Below are positions 16,374 through 23,686 of a stretch of DNA of 38,787 bases, in pieces. The position numbers and the translations under genes were made by a program. Source of the stretch: Bacteroidales bacterium (lineage in GTDB: Bacteria > Bacteroidota > Bacteroidia > Bacteroidales > VadinHA17); NCBI GenBank assembly GCA_024763075.1, contig JANTGF010000039.1:1-38787 (forward strand). Direction: 5' to 3'. The notes beneath the pieces are model-generated. The model saw only the letters and a list, made by a program, of their open reading frames with translations. It was not told where the DNA came from and ran no database searches. Each line of letters begins with the position of its first letter. Position 1 is the stretch's first letter.

Positions 16374-17330
16374 TTATTTGTACTTATATCGTGTTGTATT
16401 TTTATCTCCGGTCTTTTCAATCAATCCGTTCTCTGTTGCAAACTTCAAATCCCGACTTGCTGTAGCCGGTGAAATCTCTCTAAAATTCTTAAGATACTCT
16501 TTACGTGTAAAATAGTCATCTTTAATGATCGACTTGAATAAGTTAATTCTGTCAATATTCGACAGACTTACATTCTGAATGTTTAGTAATTCTTCCAGTG
16601 ATTCAAGAATAATTTCAAGCATAAATTCAATAAATACAGTTGATTCTCCTGTAATATCAGATCTTCCAAGGGCTTCAAAGTACTTTTCCTGACGTTCTTT
16701 TATTAATGTCTCAATTGGTAAATATTCAAATACAGGGTAAGTGTCTTTTAAAATCAGCGTTTGCCATAGTCTCCCCATTCTACCATTTCCATCAATGAAA
16801 GGATGAATAAATTCCATTTCATAATGAAACACACAACTTTTGATTAGAAATAAATCGTCATCATTCTTTAGGTAATTAAATAAATCATTCATTAATGGTT
16901 TGAGCATTTCACTCTGTGGAGCAATATGAGCAATTTCTGAACCTTTAACTATTCCAACAGATTTGTTCCTTAGTCTGCCTGCGGACTTAATAAGTCCATT
17001 CATTAATATTCCATGAGCTTCACAAAATGAATCAAAACTATAAGGATTCAATTTGTCCAGATAGTCATAAACAGCCATAGCATTTTTGACTTCTAAAATA
17101 TCTTTCTTAGGACCAATAACCCGTTTATTTTCAACTATTGCAGTAATTTGCTCAATGGTTAATGTATTTCCTTCTATTACCAGTGAGGAATGAATTGTTT
17201 TAATCCTGTTTTTCTTTCTTAATTCAGCCGGAGGTTTATTTAAATGAGCCGAATTCACTGCACCAATCTTTTCTGAAATTGAGGCAACTAATTTTAAAAT
17301 CTTTCCTGTTATAGTATATGGTGGTTTCAT
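16374..17330 (-). CDS. Fic-domain AMPylating protein with C-terminal winged helix
   Basis: Fic proteins transfer AMP from ATP onto hydroxyls of target proteins. The 318-residue protein has the complete catalytic motif HPFIDGNGRMGR (176-187), with catalytic His176 and the phosphate-binding loop. An N-terminal inhibitory helix motif SLVIEG (49-54, pattern S/TxxxEG/N) places it in class II, the self-inhibited type. A C-terminal winged-helix segment is at about 265-318 (FTRKEYLKNFREISPATASRDLKFATENGLI). That arrangement often goes with autoregulation, and a pair of palindromes lies just 13 bases upstream of the start. There is no separate antitoxin frame beside it, as expected when the inhibitory helix is built in. 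It sits in an accessory stretch between icd and lysC. The target is unknown. Confidence 0.92.
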   Translation of the reverse strand: MKPPYTITGKILKLVASISEKIGAVNSAHLNKPPAELRKKNRIKTIHSSLVIEGNTLTIEQITAIVENKRVIGPKKDILEVKNAMAVYDYLDKLNPYSFDSFCEAHGILMNGLIKSAGRLRNKSVGIVKGSEIAHIAPQSEMLKPLMNDLFNYLKNDDDLFLIKSCVFHYEMEFIHPFIDGNGRMGRLWQTLILKDTYPVFEYLPIETLIKERQEKYFEALGRSDITGESTVFIEFMLEIILESLEELLNIQNVSLSNIDRINLFKSIIKDDYFTRKEYLKNFREISPATASRDLKFATENGLIEKTGDKNTTRYKYK

Positions 17331-17342
17331 TTAAATTAATCC

Positions 17343-17366
17343 TGATAGTATCATATGATAGTATCA
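17343..17366. promoter_or_regulatory. Tandem palindromic operator upstream of fic
   Basis: Two identical 11-base palindromes, TGATAGTATCA, lie at 17343-17353 and 17356-17366, separated by TA. They are 13 bases upstream of the fic ATG, where they could block its promoter. The most economical reading is that they bind the winged helix of Fic itself. Binding is inference. Confidence 0.65.
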
Positions 17367-17416
17367 AAAATAGTGTTTTTTAAATCAAAATGCAAGTAAC
17401 GATCTATTTTTACAGC

Positions 17417-17460
17417 ATGTAATTACCTAATATAAAACAAAGATCGCACCCCCAAGGATA
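17417..17460. repeat. Imperfect direct repeat, right copy, flanking fic
   Basis: Right-hand partner of the segment at 16242-16282, in the same orientation. It shares ATGTAA, TAAAACAAAGA, and the GCA-CCC-CA-GGA pattern. It lies between the fic operator and the septoil-knot-type gene. Confidence 0.35.
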
Positions 17461-17536
17461 CCCTTTATATTCAAATTCACAAACAGTCATAAAATATTTG
17501 CTGCATTTTTTCAGGGGGTTTTTAAGATTTCAGAGT

Positions 17537-17596
17537 TGATGAAAAACCTTCTCAAAAAACAATTCATTTGTTTGTTATCACTCATGTTTTTCATCA
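17537..17596. promoter_or_regulatory. Long-loop inverted repeat in the fic / DUF6150 spacer
   Basis: TGATGAAAAAC (17537-17547) and GTTTTTCATCA (17586-17596) are perfect 11-base inverted copies with 38 bases between them, and TTTT follows the right arm. It ends 45 bases upstream of the next gene. It may be an operator pair or a hairpin. The 17331-17641 spacer otherwise holds only the operator and direct repeat listed separately. Confidence 0.4.
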
Positions 17597-17641
17597 TTTT
17601 ATTGTACCTTTAATCTATGAAAACAGTTTAAATCCATTCTA

Positions 17642-17980
17642 ATGTTCAAAAAACTTTATATCATCTTCCTGCTTCTAAACATTGGCGGCCTGGCCCTGGC
17701 ACAACAAGTCTGTTCAGTAAAATATCCCAATCAGGCTGATGTTAAGGTTTTCCTTGCCCAGTATGCACATCAGGCTGATTTGAAAGTTTATAAAGTAAAA
17801 TATGAGAATCAGGCGGAAGAAAATAAAGGAAAATGGTTTTTTACAAAATACCCTAATCAGGCCAAAAAAAAGATCTATTTTGTTGAGTATAAAAATCAGG
17901 CTGACTTAACCATTTATTTTGTAGAGTATGAAAACCAGGCAGGGTGGAGAAATAAAGAAAAGATACATCTGATGTATTAA
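17642..17980 (+). CDS. Secreted repeat protein, DUF6150 / 7(1) septoil-knot type
   Basis: A 112-residue protein with a signal peptide (residues 1 to about 21, MFKKLYIIFLLLNIGGLALA). Six or seven short strands follow, each built on the pattern Y-x-x-QA-(D/E)-x-x-(V/I)-(Y/F): YPNQADVKVF, YAHQADLKVY, YENQAEE, YPNQAKKKIY, YKNQADLTIY, YENQAGW. The protein ends in HLMY. This matches a family I know as DUF6150, whose members have been predicted to form the very deep 7(1) protein knot. That link is from memory. The protein is probably periplasmic or secreted, and no enzymatic residues are apparent. It precedes the phoD-like gene by about 140 bases on the same strand. Its function is not known. Confidence 0.75.
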   Translation: MFKKLYIIFLLLNIGGLALAQQVCSVKYPNQADVKVFLAQYAHQADLKVYKVKYENQAEENKGKWFFTKYPNQAKKKIYFVEYKNQADLTIYFVEYENQAGWRNKEKIHLMY

Positions 17981-18122
17981 AGGGAATTGCAAATTCTTCT
18001 CCATACATAGAGCATCCTGAAGTTATTAAGGAACAAAGCATCCTCGATAAATACAAAGGACAGGGCTTCAGCAGACCAATGAATTAGAGGAACATCCATA
18101 ACAGAATAATAAACAGGTAAAA

Positions 18123-19766
18123 ATGAGAAGAAAAAGGGCTTTATTTATTTTAAAACTGTTCCTGATGATTTTTTGGGGGGCAAATTTTAGCTCTTCAGCA
18201 CAAGAGCATGTACAGTTCGACCTAAAAACCTGGAAGCATAGAATGAACCGGGAAGAGTATGCTAAAATATTTTCGGGAAAGGTTGACAAGGCAATCGAAA
18301 ATATGCTTAATTATCACAAAACTCATCCGGATGTTGCAGAAGATTTATACGGGTTGAGTGTGGCTTATTATTCAAAAAAAGATAACCAAAATGGCGGGTT
18401 GTATTTTGATAAAGCAATTAAGGCGGGAATACCAATTGAGCGGTTTATGGCAGGCCCACGGGAAATTCTTTTGCCGCTTTATAAATCTGAAAAGTTTCAG
18501 GACCTGCTAAACGGGAAAGAGTTAATACATGGTCCAATGACCGGCTCAGTTACCGGCAACACAGCAAAAGTGTGGATAAGAACATTTTCGGAACTGCCAT
18601 TTGATGTAGTGGTTGCAAACGATGATGCATTGACCGGTTTAACCGGAACTTTTTCAGGACAAACAAATAAGGAAAATGATTATACCGGAATAGTTGAGAT
18701 TACAAATTTGCAGCCCGCTACAAAATATTACTACTCCATAAAGATAAATGGTTCTCAGGTTGGCCCGGTTGCCTCATTTGAAACATTCCCTGTACCTTGT
18801 GAAAATGGAATCCGGCGAATTGCATTTGGTGGTGGTGCTTTATACAATCCCAATTTAGAATATATCTGGGGAGTTATTGCAAAACAGAAACCATCTCTTT
18901 TCCTCGGAATGGGCGACAATGTTTACATTGATCATCCTGATTTGCCCGATGTGCAAAAGTTTTGTTACTACCAACGCGAATCATCGTCCGAATTCAGGGA
19001 GATGTTAGCAACTGTACTATACTATTCTGTTTGGGATGATCATGACTTTGGTGTAAATGATTCGTACGGAGGAACCGGTGAAACTGCGAAGCCGTGGAAG
19101 AAAGAGGTACTGAAAGTTTATCAGGAGAATACGCTGAATCCATATTACGGGGGCGGAAAAGATAATCCCGGAACCTGGTATAATTTTTCCATGGGCGATG
19201 TTGATTTTTTTATGATGGATACCCGCTATTACCGGACTCCATCATTTGTTAATGATTCAAGTTCACACCCGAATATGCTCGGTAAAATTCAAATGGAGTG
19301 GCTTAAAAATAAATTGAAAGCTTCAAACGCAACTTTTAAAGTAATTGTATCTTCAATCCCCTGGTCCGACGGGGCAAAAGATATTATGGAGGGGCGTTTT
19401 GATACCTGGCGTGGCTACCCGAAAGAGCGCAAAGAGATTTTTAATTTTCTTACCGAAAACGGAGTTGAAGGAGTTGTATTGCTCTCTGCTGATCGTCATC
19501 GTCACGATGTATGGAAACACGAGCGCCCGGGTGATTATTCACTTTATGAATTCACCAGTTCAAGATTGACAAATATTCATTATCACGAATTGCGAAAAGG
19601 CTCGTTGTTTGGCTACAACGAGAAATGCGGGTTCGGAGTTCTCGAATTTAATACAACAGCCAGGCAACCCTATTTGGTCTTTAAAATTATAAATATCGAT
19701 AATGAATTAATTGATCAGATTCGTGTTTATTTACATCAGCTGCAAACTCCTGTTAAAAAGAAATAG
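18123..19766 (+). CDS. PhoD-like alkaline phosphatase/phosphodiesterase, secreted
   Basis: A metallophosphatase-fold enzyme expected to hydrolyse phosphate esters outside the cytoplasm. The 547 residues comprise a signal peptide (1 to about 26), an N-terminal helical region (about 30-130, TPR-like in look), a fibronectin-like domain (about 135-225) and the catalytic domain (230-540). Metal-site motifs are GDNVY (264-268), WDDHDFG (304-310) and ADRHRHD (456-462). The segment where B. subtilis PhoD has a metal-binding Cys reads AFGGGALYNPN, so that Cys is absent. This seems to be a different subfamily, and the natural substrate should not be assumed to be the one for PhoD. It follows the DUF6150-type gene on the same strand and may share its transcript. 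Confidence 0.85.
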   Translation: MRRKRALFILKLFLMIFWGANFSSSAQEHVQFDLKTWKHRMNREEYAKIFSGKVDKAIENMLNYHKTHPDVAEDLYGLSVAYYSKKDNQNGGLYFDKAIKAGIPIERFMAGPREILLPLYKSEKFQDLLNGKELIHGPMTGSVTGNTAKVWIRTFSELPFDVVVANDDALTGLTGTFSGQTNKENDYTGIVEITNLQPATKYYYSIKINGSQVGPVASFETFPVPCENGIRRIAFGGGALYNPNLEYIWGVIAKQKPSLFLGMGDNVYIDHPDLPDVQKFCYYQRESSSEFREMLATVLYYSVWDDHDFGVNDSYGGTGETAKPWKKEVLKVYQENTLNPYYGGGKDNPGTWYNFSMGDVDFFMMDTRYYRTPSFVNDSSSHPNMLGKIQMEWLKNKLKASNATFKVIVSSIPWSDGAKDIMEGRFDTWRGYPKERKEIFNFLTENGVEGVVLLSADRHRHDVWKHERPGDYSLYEFTSSRLTNIHYHELRKGSLFGYNEKCGFGVLEFNTTARQPYLVFKIINIDNELIDQIRVYLHQLQTPVKKK

Positions 19767-19824
19767 AACTTTGGCTTTGTATTTAACCGGTTGAAACAGT
19801 TGTTTAACAGATTAAGAATTCAAG

Positions 19825-19832
19825 TATCTTTG
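19825..19832 (+). promoter_or_regulatory. Candidate -7 element for the integrase-repeat gene
   Basis: TATCTTTG is a perfect TAnnTTTG box, 33 bases before the ATG at 19866. A TTG at 19800-19802 lies somewhat too far upstream for an ideal -33 element. Confidence 0.55.
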
Positions 19833-19865
19833 TAGCTATAAAAAGAATTTCCACCTGACTAAGTT

Positions 19866-20612
19866 ATGAACGAAGCAACTTTATGGGATCAGCCTGAACA
19901 GAAATGGCTTTCATTTGAAAAAGCCAGGGATATTGCCCGCCAATATAAACTGGCCTATCCCGAAGAATGGAAGGCTTTGATTAAGGGAGAGATTGAGAAT
20001 AAGGAGCCCGTTCCGGAGGATGTTCCGCCAAACCCTGATAAAATCTATAAGTATTTTGGCTGGAAAGGATGGACAGACTGGCTGGTTCATCCAGACGACA
20101 GAAAAGACTACAGTACTTTCTACCAGGCCAGGGAATTTGTCAGAAGCTTAAGGCTGAGAACTAAAAAAGACTGGATGGAGTACATCGGTCAGAAGAATCC
20201 GGTTCATTTTAAATACCGGATTCAATTACCCACAAAACCATGGTTCGAATATAAAAACAAAGGATGGGAGGGCTGGTCGGACTGGCTGGGAACAAATGTG
20301 CAATTCAAGGATTTCAAAACAACGAGGAAGTTCATCCGGTCACGAAAATTCAGGACTATTAGAGACTGGAAAGATTATTGCAATGTAAAAACTTCCAAAC
20401 ACGGGAAAAAGGCAAAAAATATTTATGCTTTTCCTGATATTGCCTTCAAAAACAGTGGATGGAAAGGCTGGGATGACTGGTTTGGAATTAGCCTTTTCAA
20501 CAAAAACACCAATGAAACACTGTCGGATTTACCCGAAGGAGCCAGGCATTGCCGTTGCAAAGGCCTTATCTATACCTGTGATGTTTGTGACGGCAAAGGG
20601 TATTATTTTTGA
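19866..20612 (+). CDS. Protein with three 'phage-integrase repeat' units and a Cys-rich tail
   Basis: I recognise the repeat but not a function. The 248-residue protein has three tandem units of about 65 residues (about 12-77, 82-143, 146-206). Each starts with a helix of the pattern F-x-x-AR-x-(I/F)-(A/V)R and ends in GW-(K/E)-GW-(T/S/D)-DW-(L/F): GWKGWTDWL, GWEGWSDWLG, GWKGWDDWFG. This is the unit known from some phage-type integrases (INT_rpt) and from stand-alone proteins in marine and algal genomes. The C-terminus (about 228-248) reads HCRCKGLIYTCDVCDGKGYY, a CxC...CxxC arrangement resembling DnaJ-type zinc knuckles. There is no integrase catalytic domain and no signal peptide, so a cytoplasmic, possibly DNA-binding, protein is likely. 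A decayed IS element follows. Confidence 0.7.
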   Translation: MNEATLWDQPEQKWLSFEKARDIARQYKLAYPEEWKALIKGEIENKEPVPEDVPPNPDKIYKYFGWKGWTDWLVHPDDRKDYSTFYQAREFVRSLRLRTKKDWMEYIGQKNPVHFKYRIQLPTKPWFEYKNKGWEGWSDWLGTNVQFKDFKTTRKFIRSRKFRTIRDWKDYCNVKTSKHGKKAKNIYAFPDIAFKNSGWKGWDDWFGISLFNKNTNETLSDLPEGARHCRCKGLIYTCDVCDGKGYYF

Positions 20613-20741
20613 ACAGTTATCAGGGAACAGTTATCAATAGACAATTATCAAAAGATTTATACAGCTTTATTGCTATTAATTCTAAGACTGAACTTCACTA
20701 TTTTAGTTACAATTAATTTCAAACTCCTGTTTATTATAACC

Positions 20742-21323
20742 AGTTAAGTTCTAAATATTACAGTAATTATTTGCATCTGTGTTAAATGAAAACAAGGCAC
20801 GGAATTAAGAATTATTTCCTCAATTACCAGTAGCTTCAGAAACGGAGTTATTAGATGAGTTGTTACAAGATCATGAATGGCAAGGCAAGGTACTAAAAAA
20901 GGCCCAGGAAGAAGTGTCCGGAAAAAGGCAAAAGAATTAGGAATAAGCATCCAGACAAGCTTTGATTGGTGGCACAAGGTATTAAGTTCGCGAAACCAGT
21001 TTGTACCTGAACTATTGTCATCAGAAATAGAGTGCGATGAATTGAAGCTGGCACTTAACAATAAGGGCAGCCGGGATTTGGATAGAAAACCAACTGCAAA
21101 AAGTTAAAAATGTCCCTGCGCAGGTCAGAAAATTTTTGCGCCCATTTAATGGGGTGAGTTTAAAATATTTGCAAAACTATCTGAATTGGTATGCATATGC
21201 TGATAAAATAAGAGGGAGCAAAACAACTCTGAAACAATGGTTCCTGACAATGCTTTTGACAAACCAGGCTTATCAACTGTTTGAACTTTTTAAATAAAAT
21301 GCTGTTACAGTTAGAACTTAGCT
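20742..21323 (+). mobile_element. Decayed IS1595-like insertion sequence with both ends preserved
   Basis: A 582-base element. The left end (20742-20763, AGTTAAGTTCTAA...ACAG) and the right end (21302-21323, read in reverse complement AGCTAAGTTCTAA...ACAG) are inverted copies at 18 of 22 positions. Between them lie two pieces of an IS1595/ISXO2-type transposase with the catalytic middle missing. An intact copy of this family is about 1 kb. No 8-base target duplication was seen at the flanks. The right end overlaps the last codons of the convergent lysC gene. Confidence 0.75.
20809..21297 (+). pseudogene. IS1595-family transposase remnant, internally deleted and frameshifted
   Basis: Three frame fragments. 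A piece from 20809 ends in stop codons near 20938 (reads LLDELLQDHEWQGKV). An overlapping frame at 20877-21107 contains ELGISIQTSFDWWHKVLSS and ECDELKLALNNKGSRDLDRKP, the family's helix-turn-helix and the region around the first catalytic Asp. A third piece from 21103 to the stop at 21297 contains VRKFLRPFNGVSLKYLQNY and LKQWFLTMLLTNQAYQLF, the family's C-terminal end. The stretch between GSRDLDRKP and VRKFLRPF, which should hold the rest of the catalytic triad, is gone. The gene cannot make an active transposase. Confidence 0.85.
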
Positions 21324-22582
21324 CTTTTTCTTACCACAAAATGCACTGTTGATCTGGTTCTTTGTTCAATTAATACTTCATCTCCCATCATTACCCGTTG
21401 TATGGCCTCCTCAGTATAATGCCTTACTGTAATCAGCCGGACATCCTTATTATAATAGGTTTTATAATTATTTTTCAGGTCAGCCAACAGTCCGGGTAAT
21501 TTTCTGTCATTCTCATCCACACAAACAGAGATACTGATTGCTGAATTCTGTATCAGATTTACCTTTACTTTATGCTTATTCAGTAAAGTAAAAATACTCC
21601 CCAGGCTCTGGTCAATCACAAAAGAAAAATCCCATGGCGAAATCGAAATCAGTAATTGTTTTTCTTTAAAAATAAAAGTGGGAGTTTTCTCCACAGGTTT
21701 ATTCTCCTCTTTTATAGAAGTACCACCGCCCTGTGGCTGATAAAAAGACTTAACAAAAAGTGGTATTTTTTTATTTTGTAAAGGTTTGATTGTTTTTGGG
21801 TGTATGACCCTTGCACCAAAATAGGCCAGCTCAATGGCTTCCTGATAGGTAATCTCCGGTAAAAGTACCGGGTCAGGCATGGCTTTGGGATCACCATTCA
21901 GTACCCCGGGTACATCTTTCCATATCACTACTTTTTCAGTTTCCAGAATATTTCCCAGAATAGCCGCAGTAAAGTCTGAGCCTTCCCGACCCAGTGTGGT
22001 GGAAAGATTGTTTTTCGTCCGTCCAATGAAACCCTGAGTAATATAAACCCTGGCATCTGAAAAATTCAATCGTTTTTTAACCGCTTCCTCTGTTTTTTCC
22101 CAGTGAACCCGTGCCGACCTGAAATGATCATCCGTAAAGATCATTTCTCTTGCATCCACCCATTTTGAAGCAACACCTAATCCCTCCAGATAGGCATGAA
22201 CTATGGTAGTGGACCAAAGTTCGCCCTGGGAAACAATCTGATCATAATATCTGTCAAAATCATTACCTGGTTTTCCTTTCATTAAAAACTCAAGTTCATG
22301 AAAATACAAACTCAATCTCTTTTCAACTTCCGGTCTTTTTTCTTTTCCGTCCAATTCTTTTAACAGGTCAAAATGAAATTTCTTTATCTTTTCAAAAGCC
22401 CTTTCAAATCCGGGTAATTTATCCCAGGTCAATTTCACCAATTGTTCCAGCGCATTGGTAGTACAGCCCAGAGCCGAGATTACCACAACCAGTTTATTTT
22501 TTTGATTATAAATGATTTCAGAAATATTTCTTATTCCTTCCGCATTTTTAACTGAGGAACCTCCGAACTTGTATATCAGCAT
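21311..22582 (-). CDS. lysC: Aspartate kinase (monofunctional)
   Basis: Phosphorylates aspartate, the first step to lysine, threonine and methionine. The 423-residue protein begins MLIYKFGGSSVKNA, the ATP-binding signature. It has TLGREGSDFTAAILG near 195, ITYQEAIELAYFGARVIHPKTI near 245, and C-terminal ACT-type regulatory sequence from about 300 (LLISISPWDF, then NLIQNSAISISVCVDEN). It is a stand-alone gene on the minus strand, divergent from fbp. Its last residues, RAKF, and its stop codon lie within the right end of the decayed IS element. The native C-terminus was probably at or just after HFVVRK, and the enzyme seems to have picked up a few extra residues. Activity should not be harmed. 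Which lysC/thrA-type allosteric control applies cannot be told. Confidence 0.95.
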   Translation of the reverse strand: MLIYKFGGSSVKNAEGIRNISEIIYNQKNKLVVVISALGCTTNALEQLVKLTWDKLPGFERAFEKIKKFHFDLLKELDGKEKRPEVEKRLSLYFHELEFLMKGKPGNDFDRYYDQIVSQGELWSTTIVHAYLEGLGVASKWVDAREMIFTDDHFRSARVHWEKTEEAVKKRLNFSDARVYITQGFIGRTKNNLSTTLGREGSDFTAAILGNILETEKVVIWKDVPGVLNGDPKAMPDPVLLPEITYQEAIELAYFGARVIHPKTIKPLQNKKIPLFVKSFYQPQGGGTSIKEENKPVEKTPTFIFKEKQLLISISPWDFSFVIDQSLGSIFTLLNKHKVKVNLIQNSAISISVCVDENDRKLPGLLADLKNNYKTYYNKDVRLITVRHYTEEAIQRVMMGDEVLIEQRTRSTVHFVVRKRAKF

Positions 22583-22607
22583 AGAAAATAATATTTTGAG
22601 CTATTAG

Positions 22608-22615
22608 CAAAAATA
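22608..22615 (-). promoter_or_regulatory. lysC -7 promoter element
   Basis: On the minus strand TATTTTTG is a perfect TAnnTTTG box, 25 bases upstream of the lysC ATG. On the other strand, TATCTTAG at 22638-22645 is a weaker candidate for the divergent fbp gene. Confidence 0.55.
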
Positions 22616-22668
22616 CATTATTAAACTGAATTTTTATTATCTTAGTCAGATTAGTAAAACTAAAAACA

Positions 22669-23679
22669 ATGAAAAGTTATCATGTAACCACCCTGAATGA
22701 ATTTATTATTGAGCGTCAGGCAGATTTCGCCTATGCCAAAGGAGAACTTTCCCGTTTATTATATTCGATAGGTGTTGCTGCAAAGATTGTCAACAAAAAA
22801 GTTAATAAAGCCGGCCTTGTTGATATTCTGGGTGCATCAGGCGAAATAAATGTTCAGGGAGAAGAACAAAAAAAGCTGGATATTTTTGCCGATAAACAAT
22901 TTATCGGGGCATTGAAAGCCAGCGGAGAGTGTTGCGGTCTCGCCACTGAAGAAAATGATGAGATTGTTACTTTCGATACCGATATGTCGAAAGACGGCAA
23001 GTATATTGTTTGCATGGATCCGCTGGATGGCTCATCCAATATTGATGTAAATGTTTCCATTGGAACTATTTTTTCCATTTACCGGAGAATTACACCCAGA
23101 GGTACCAAGCCGGAAAAGGAAGATTTTCTGCAAATAGGTTCAAAACAAATTGCTGCAGGCTATGTTATATATGGTTCTTCTACAATGATGGTTTATACTA
23201 CCGGACGGGGAGTAAACGGATTTACACTGGATCCTTCCATCGGAGAATTCTGCCTGTCTAATCCGGAAATAAAAACTCCGAAATATGGCACCATTTATTC
23301 TATAAATGAGGGGAATTATGTGGATTTTCCGGAGGGAGTAAAAAAATTTATAAAATATTGTCAGGAAATAGAACCGGAAACAAACAGGCCATATACATCA
23401 AGGTATATTGGTTCACTGGTGGCCGATTTTCACAGGAACCTCCTCAAAGGAGGGATTTACCTTTACCCGTCCACTGCAAAAGATCCCATAGGGAAACTCC
23501 GTTTGCTTTATGAATGCAACCCGATTGCCTTTCTTGCAGAACAGGCCGGCGGATTGGCAAGTGACGGAGTAAACAGAATCCTGAAAATGAAACCGGAATC
23601 ACTTCATCAACGGATACCCTTTTATACTGGTTCTGTTGATCTGGTTCAAAAAGTGGAAGAATTTATCGCGAAAAATTAA
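22669..23679 (+). CDS. fbp: Fructose-1,6-bisphosphatase, class I
   Basis: Hydrolyses fructose 1,6-bisphosphate to fructose 6-phosphate in gluconeogenesis. The 336 residues match the class I family. The metal site reads [23 protein letters not shown] near residue 105, preceded by LATEEND near 85 with a metal-binding Glu. The substrate site is near 265-300 (GGIYLYPST, then [20 protein letters not shown], which carries the conserved Glu). The start [13 protein letters not shown] follows an AT-rich leader with a possible promoter box. It is followed after only seven bases by a sulfatase lipoprotein gene, so the two are probably co-transcribed, although their functions are not obviously linked. 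Confidence 0.97.
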   Translation: MKSYHVTTLNEFIIERQADFAYAKGELSRLLYSIGVAAKIVNKKVNKAGLVDILGASGEINVQGEEQKKLDIFADKQFIGALKASGECCGLATEENDEIVTFDTDMSKDGKYIVCMDPLDGSSNIDVNVSIGTIFSIYRRITPRGTKPEKEDFLQIGSKQIAAGYVIYGSSTMMVYTTGRGVNGFTLDPSIGEFCLSNPEIKTPKYGTIYSINEGNYVDFPEGVKKFIKYCQEIEPETNRPYTSRYIGSLVADFHRNLLKGGIYLYPSTAKDPIGKLRLLYECNPIAFLAEQAGGLASDGVNRILKMKPESLHQRIPFYTGSVDLVQKVEEFIAKN

Positions 23680-23686
23680 GCAAAAA

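Noticed and set aside
16374-17330. Fic as half of a toxin-antitoxin pair
   Set aside because: No small antitoxin frame lies next to it. The inhibitory SLVIEG helix motif is within the protein itself, so a class II self-regulated Fic fits better.
17956-18087. A 43-codon frame after the DUF6150-type gene, reading IANSSPYIEHPEVIKEQ and ending GFSRPMN
   Set aside because: It has no start codon, overlaps the preceding gene in another frame, and I recognise no family. It could be a gene remnant, but a chance open frame is just as likely.
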